A stretch of DNA of 64,000 bases from Blepharisma stoltei (lineage: Eukaryota; Ciliophora; Heterotrichea; Heterotrichida; Blepharismidae), in assembly GCA_914767885.1 (NCBI GenBank), contig CAJZBQ010000009.1:124001-188000 (forward strand). Reading direction: 5' to 3'. A program made the position numbers and the translations under genes. Under the pieces are notes generated by a model. That model was given only the letters and a program-made list of their open reading frames with translations, had not been told where the DNA came from and ran no database searches. Every line of letters starts with the position of its first letter. The first letter of the stretch is position 1. Shown piece after piece: positions 60,022-64,000 of the stretch.

Positions 60022-63000
60022 ATGGCTAAATACTTAAGAATAGATATACCTACTATATCTGATATAAATATGGAAAAAGCAAGTCTGCTTTTGAGTGGTG
60101 GAAATCTATCAATTGCTGATATTTCCAAGATCCATTCTGGATTACAAATTGTTTTGGATACTGAAACATTGCAATCTCTCAGTGAAGACTTTCCAACTGA
60201 CACATCTCCTCTTAATCTAACCCATGAACTCACTAAGCTAGATGCAGTTGTAGGTCTAAACGCTCTTTTAAGACTTAAAGACAAAGCCCACTCTTCTCTT
60301 GTCTCTCAGTTTGCAGAGAGAATAAACCATCCTGGTTTACTTAGCCTCGAAGGACTAGAATTTACAGCTATTGAGAGTAAACACTTTTTCCAGAAGAAAA
60401 ATCTTGATGCGGCCCGAATTGCGCTTTTATTTGATAGCATAAGAATAACTCTTCCACTTTTAGACGCTGGGCTTGCTTTTTCTTTTGAAGTGCAGAATCT
60501 TGATGGGTCAATTTTCCAAGATCCTTTGTATTCGGGAGTCTCCAATGGAGTTAAGACTTCGCTGGTGAATCTCGAGTCTTTGCTATTGGACTCAAAGATG
60601 GCTAACTCCCCCTCTGTGAGCGAGCAAAAAACACTTGTTCGCTTCAGGAGGGTAAATTTTATTTTAAAAAAATTATATATAAATTTTATAGAATGTTTTT
60701 TTAATCCCAATTCGCAAAAAATTGGAAAGCAAATGCTAATTTAATTTCTAAAATTTATGTTTTAAAATGCAAGCTGTTTAAAATTATACAGAATTAGCTA
60801 GAGATTTCATTATATAATTATCATTTATATATCGAAAAATTTTTTCCATAAAAAAATTTTTGTTCGCCCACATGGAGGGTGCGTTTTTGGGCAAAAATCG
60901 GGTTTTTCCAATGGCATTGATCACTCACAGAGGGAGGAGTAAGAAGAATCAGCCAAATGAAGCTTTTATTGATGCTGCTCAATTGATTGGGACTCTAAGA
61001 GCACTGATTGAAGACGAATCAAAAACAATTGAAAGAGAAATCAATAATGATGTATTTGAAATTGGAAAATCTTACTTACTTAATTATCTGGTGTTTAAGG
61101 TGTCTAGTGCCGCAGCCCAAAAGGGCCTATGGCAAAACTGATGACGTAGGCGAGCCATCTTGGCACGGGTCAGCCCCGTCCAAGCCTTCTAACAACTCCT
61201 GCCTCACCGGCCTTGCTGCACGTCTCACCCGGCGCGATGCCGTCGCCCTTGTCGCTCGACTCAGCTCCTGCGCGTGTTCCGCCTAAGGGTCATCCTCCCG
61301 TGGGGATGTGCTGAGAGGTAAAAGCCCGAGATCTTGAGTGGACTGAGGAGTGGTTCCTCTGGTTATCCCCAAAGTTAAACCGCTATTGCTGTCCAGAAGT
61401 TCACGAGTGAAAACCTAACCCTAATAATAAAATTCCATGAGGGAGAGAAAATTAGCAGAGCTAATTTCTCTCGAACCGAATGCCATTTTATTATTGAAAT
61501 TGGAAAATCAACCATTAATAGGTCCAGAGCTCCATTAATTAAGGCTGCCTCAGCGCTATCAAGTCTTGTGATTCAGCTTTTTTATAATTCAGAAGAAAGA
61601 AAAGGAACAATTTCAGAGACAAGATTCCAAACTTCTTCTAACCTTGAAGAAATCATTGAATTATTAAGGAGACTTGTCCCTGACTTGCAAAACAACGCAT
61701 ACGCTGAAATAATGCAAAACTTTAGTGCCTTAGAAGCTCTTGAAAAGAAAATCAATGAAGGCGCTTCTAAACCTCGCCCTATATTACTTGGAAAAGGCAA
61801 TAAAATATTATATACTCACCTAAAGGAAACCCAGTCAAATGCTTTAGCCCTCTCAAACTTTCTCGACGATCTTTTCCAAGCAAGAAATAATGAAACAAGA
61901 GTCCCAAAGCTTGCAAAAGGAATGAAAGATTACGGTCCAGACCAAATGGCTATCAGAGAAAAAGTATTCAACACAATAAGAAACGTATTTAAAAAACATA
62001 TGGCAGGTGAACTTGATACCCCCGTCATGGAACTAAGAGAAACGCTAACAGGAAAATATGGTGATGAAAGCAGCAAATTGATTTATAATTTGGCTGACCA
62101 AGGTGGAGAACAATTATCGCTGAGATATGACCTTACTGTTCCTCTTGCAAGATATGTAGCCATGAATAGACTAAATAAATGGAAAAGATTCCAAATAGGC
62201 AAAGTCTACAGAAGAGATCAGCCACAGATGAAAAGAGGAAGATTCCGAGAATTTTATCAATGCGATTTTGATTTAATCGGCACTGGACCTACCATGATGC
62301 AAGATGCAGAAGTCCTTAAAATTGTCTCTGAAATTTTAGTTGAGCTAAATATTGGCTTTGTGCTGAAGGTAAGTCACAGAAAATTGTTGGACTCACTATT
62401 AGATGTATCAGGATGCCCTGTCAATAAAAGAATCACTATTTCTTCTTCAATTGATAAGCTTGATAAAGAAGAATGGGAAAAGGTCAGACAAGAAATGATA
62501 TAGGAATTGCCCGAGGATGGCGCTATCTTGCACCATCCTCGGGCAATTTCAAAAAATGGCCCACACCGGGAATCGAACCCACGTGTGGGGCCATTTTTGG
62601 TGCGTGTAAGTCGATGTTGGCCACACACCAAAAATGGCCCCACACGTGGGTTCGATTCCCGGTGTGGGGCCATTTTGAATTGCCCGAGGATGGCGCAAGA
62701 TAGCGCCATCCTCGGGCAATTGCTATAGCTGATAAAGGTCTATCACCTGAATGTGCAGATAAAATTGGAGAATTTGTGAACATCAAAGGATCACCTAGAG
62801 AGGTTCTGCAGCTTCTTAAGGCACATGACGCGTTTAAAACACATGAATTAGCAACATCTACAATTGCTGAATTAGAGAAGCTTGCTGAATTTTTAGAATG
62901 CTTGGAAATCACACCACATATAGTGTATGATTTAAGCTTGGCTAGAGGACTTGATTATTATACAGGGCTAGTGTATGAAGCAGTGCTTACTGATACTACA

Positions 63001-63465
63001 CAAGGTGTAGGATCTATTGCAGGCGGAGGCAGATATGATGAACTTATCATGAAGCTCAATAACTCCAAGAATCCAGTTCCAGCTGTAGGAGTCGCCCTCG
63101 GGATTGAAAGAATTTTTACGATCATTGAAGATAGATTCAAGAAAGCTAATCTTATGTATCCAAAAACATCAGTTCTCGTCGCTCAAGCTGGAAACTCTGA
63201 CAAATACAACTTAATGAACGAAAGAATCAAAATCTGCAATCTGCTATGGAAGAATGGAATCCCTTCAGAAACAAGCTATAAAGAAAAATCTGATCCTAAA
63301 GGCCAGGCTGGATACGCAAGTGAAGCAGGAATTTCTTGGATCGTTTGGATCGGAGAAACTGAGCTCGATGAAGGAAAAGTTAAAGTGAAGAGTTTGGAGC
63401 AGCACAATGAAGAATATGTTGAAATTGGTGTGCTTTCAGACTATATCGTGGCCCATTCTAGTTAA
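60022..63465 (+). CDS. Histidyl-tRNA synthetase with plant-like N-terminal extension
   Basis: ATG 60022, TAA 63463-63465. Removal of IESs 60605-60941 and 62501-62727 and of the retroelement at about 61,072-61,509 gives about 813 aa. The N-terminal 400 residues include [30 protein letters not shown], resembling the 'LGGKGSSLS...I..G' extension of plant-type HisRS. The catalytic core has motif 1 region ([20 protein letters not shown]), motif 2 ([20 protein letters not shown]), the HisA motifs [14 protein letters not shown] and [13 protein letters not shown], motif 3 [10 protein letters not shown], and the anticodon-binding domain (TSVLVAQAG...[15 protein letters not shown]). The enzyme charges tRNA-His. 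All catalytic blocks lie outside the insertions. Confidence 0.93.
60605..60941. mobile_element. Family 1 MITE-type IES (337 bp), HisRS IES 1
   Basis: TAA flanks. Left end CTCCCCCTCTGTGAGCGAGC with adjacent hairpin; right end with two copies of the motif and GGAGGAG. Same orientation as the tRNase Z copy and as the PiggyBac element. Removal gives [17 protein letters not shown]. Confidence 0.9.
61072..61493. mobile_element. GC-rich family C element in HisRS gene
   Basis: Flanked by a perfect 16-bp duplication TTGAAATTGGAAAATC (61056-61071, 61494-61509). Exact removal of one copy (438 bp) keeps the frame ([14 protein letters not shown]). The duplication has no TA; TA-to-TA cuts at 61081/61489 or 61492 (408 or 411 bp) would also keep the frame but leave 9-10 extra residues. 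Homologous to 32.0-32.4 kb except that an internal segment of about 60 bp is inverted. Confidence 0.78.
62501..62727. mobile_element. Family 2 palindromic MITE-type IES (227 bp), HisRS IES 2
   Basis: Between TA 62499-62500 and TA 62726-62727 (TATAGgAATTGCCC...GGGCAATTgCTATA). Nearly identical in layout to the 15.8 kb copy, including the central GGCCCCACACGTGG and CCGGGAATCGAACCC words. Removal gives [18 protein letters not shown]. Confidence 0.92.
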
Positions 63466-63513
63466 AGGTAACTTTAGAATTGGATAATAATTTATGCATT
63501 AAGAAGATCAATT

Positions 63514-64000
63514 TTAATTATCAAGAAACTCTGACAGTCTTGATATAGTAATATTTTTTTCCTGAAAAATCTTTCTAGCTTTTTCAGCAGTTTCAGGTGC
63601 CACAGCTCTTGTTGCTTCAGAAATCACATGAACTTCAAAACCATAGTTTGCAGCATCAATAGCTGTATAGCCGACACAATAATCAAAAGCAAGCCCAGTG
63701 ATATACACTTTTTCAATCCCTTTTGCCCACAATTCATCTAATAAAGTTGTTCTGTCTTGTACACACCCAAAAGCAGAGTAAGAGTCATATTGAGGGTTTT
63801 GGCCCTTTCTGATAATTATATCAGTGTCTTTTATATTTAGACCAGGGTGGAATTCAGCTCCAGGAGTATTTTGAACACAATGTACAGGCCACATCATCTG
63901 GAGAATTCCTGTTTCTTCAATAAGCTTTTCTTTAAACAACTCAGAGCCTGGGTTATTTACTTGAAAGGAAATATGATTTTCTGGATGTCAGTCTTGACTT
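63514..64000 (-). CDS. Nicotinamidase / isochorismatase-family hydrolase (5' end outside window)
   Basis: Stop at 63516-63514; the frame is open to the right edge, starting within DWHPENHISFQ (Trp by TGA), so the N-terminus with the first catalytic Asp lies beyond 64,000. Visible motifs are DWHPENH (metal-binding Asp and His), MWPVHCVQNTPGAEFH and GLAFDYCVGYTAIDA with the catalytic Cys. These fit PncA-type nicotinamidase, which hydrolyses nicotinamide to nicotinate in NAD+ salvage. The length after the DWHP motif (about 150 aa) suits the family. Confidence 0.88.

Noticed and set aside
7331-62727. CRISPR-like array from the repeated GATGGCGC palindromes
   Set aside because: The copies are dispersed singly tens of kilobases apart, with no spacers and in a eukaryotic setting.
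1-64000. Reassignment of TAA or TAG to Gln, as in many ciliates
   Set aside because: TAA or TAG end every confidently recognised gene at the expected length, while only TGA occurs inside conserved frames.

Overview
The window reads as germline (micronuclear) DNA of a heterotrich ciliate, most probably Blepharisma. Three signs agree. (1) TGA sits in frame at conserved Trp positions in many genes (DHHC acyltransferase, calpain, kinesin, tRNase Z, MORN protein, nicotinamidase), and genes end only in TAA or TAG. (2) Introns are 15 nt (rarely 16) with GT...AG ends. (3) Many genes are interrupted by segments of about 50 to 1,200 bp whose removal from TA to TA restores one continuous reading frame. 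These are internal eliminated sequences (IESs). The joined frames add up to whole codons in 12 of 13 interrupted genes; the exception is a coiled-coil gene that stays one base out.

Gene layout. 1-8.5 kb: VIT/VWA protein (3' end), mitochondrial MAM33, quinone-reductase-like MDR enzyme, Mediator-10-like subunit, MFS transporter, mitochondrial SAM carrier, DHHC acyltransferase. 8.6-17.2 kb: calpain with four IESs, a protein kinase, an unknown Cys/His protein. 17.3-31.1 kb: duplicated EF-hand/coiled-coil protein, coiled-coil protein, CFAP97D-like protein, MAPK-like kinase, LMBR1-type membrane protein, long-form tRNase Z, small tail-anchored protein. 31.1-34.6 kb: germline-limited block with an imperfect palindrome and a decayed PiggyBac transposon holding two nested insertions. 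35-47.4 kb: AT-hook protein, DYRK kinase, cyclic-nucleotide-binding protein, kinesin, SF-assemblin, IQ/MORN protein. 47.4-49 kb: gene-free germline debris. 49-64 kb: a small protein, NAP, aquaporin, an armadillo-like lipid-anchored protein, C2H2 zinc finger, membrane-anchored aspartyl protease, helical protein, two unknown proteins, histidyl-tRNA synthetase with a plant-like N-terminal domain, and a nicotinamidase running off the right edge. Several products are typical of ciliated cells (kinesin, SF-assemblin, CFAP97D, EF-hand and MORN proteins).

Mobile DNA falls into recognisable families. Family 1 has CTCCC...CCGTGAGTGAACAAA ends flanked by TAA/TTA; six short copies lie in genes, and the same subterminal sequence bounds the PiggyBac element at 31.5-34.6 kb, which makes that element the likely parent of the MITEs. 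Family 2 is palindromic (ATTGCCCGAGGATGGCGC arms, TA flanks), four copies. Family 3 has CATCCTTGATCGAACGA ends, one copy and a relic. Family 4 is related in layout, one copy in the DYRK gene. Families A-D are GC-rich elements with 10-17 bp direct repeats, mostly with simple-repeat tails and in one pair 5' truncation, as expected of SINE/LINE-type retroelements.

The most notable observations are the PiggyBac/MITE relationship, an IES inserted at the 3' splice site of a 15-nt intron, and retroelement insertions inside exons where only TA-to-TA excision, not exact removal of the target duplication, restores the frame, so a short in-frame duplication should remain in the somatic protein. All calls come from reading the sequence; no alignment or database search was run.
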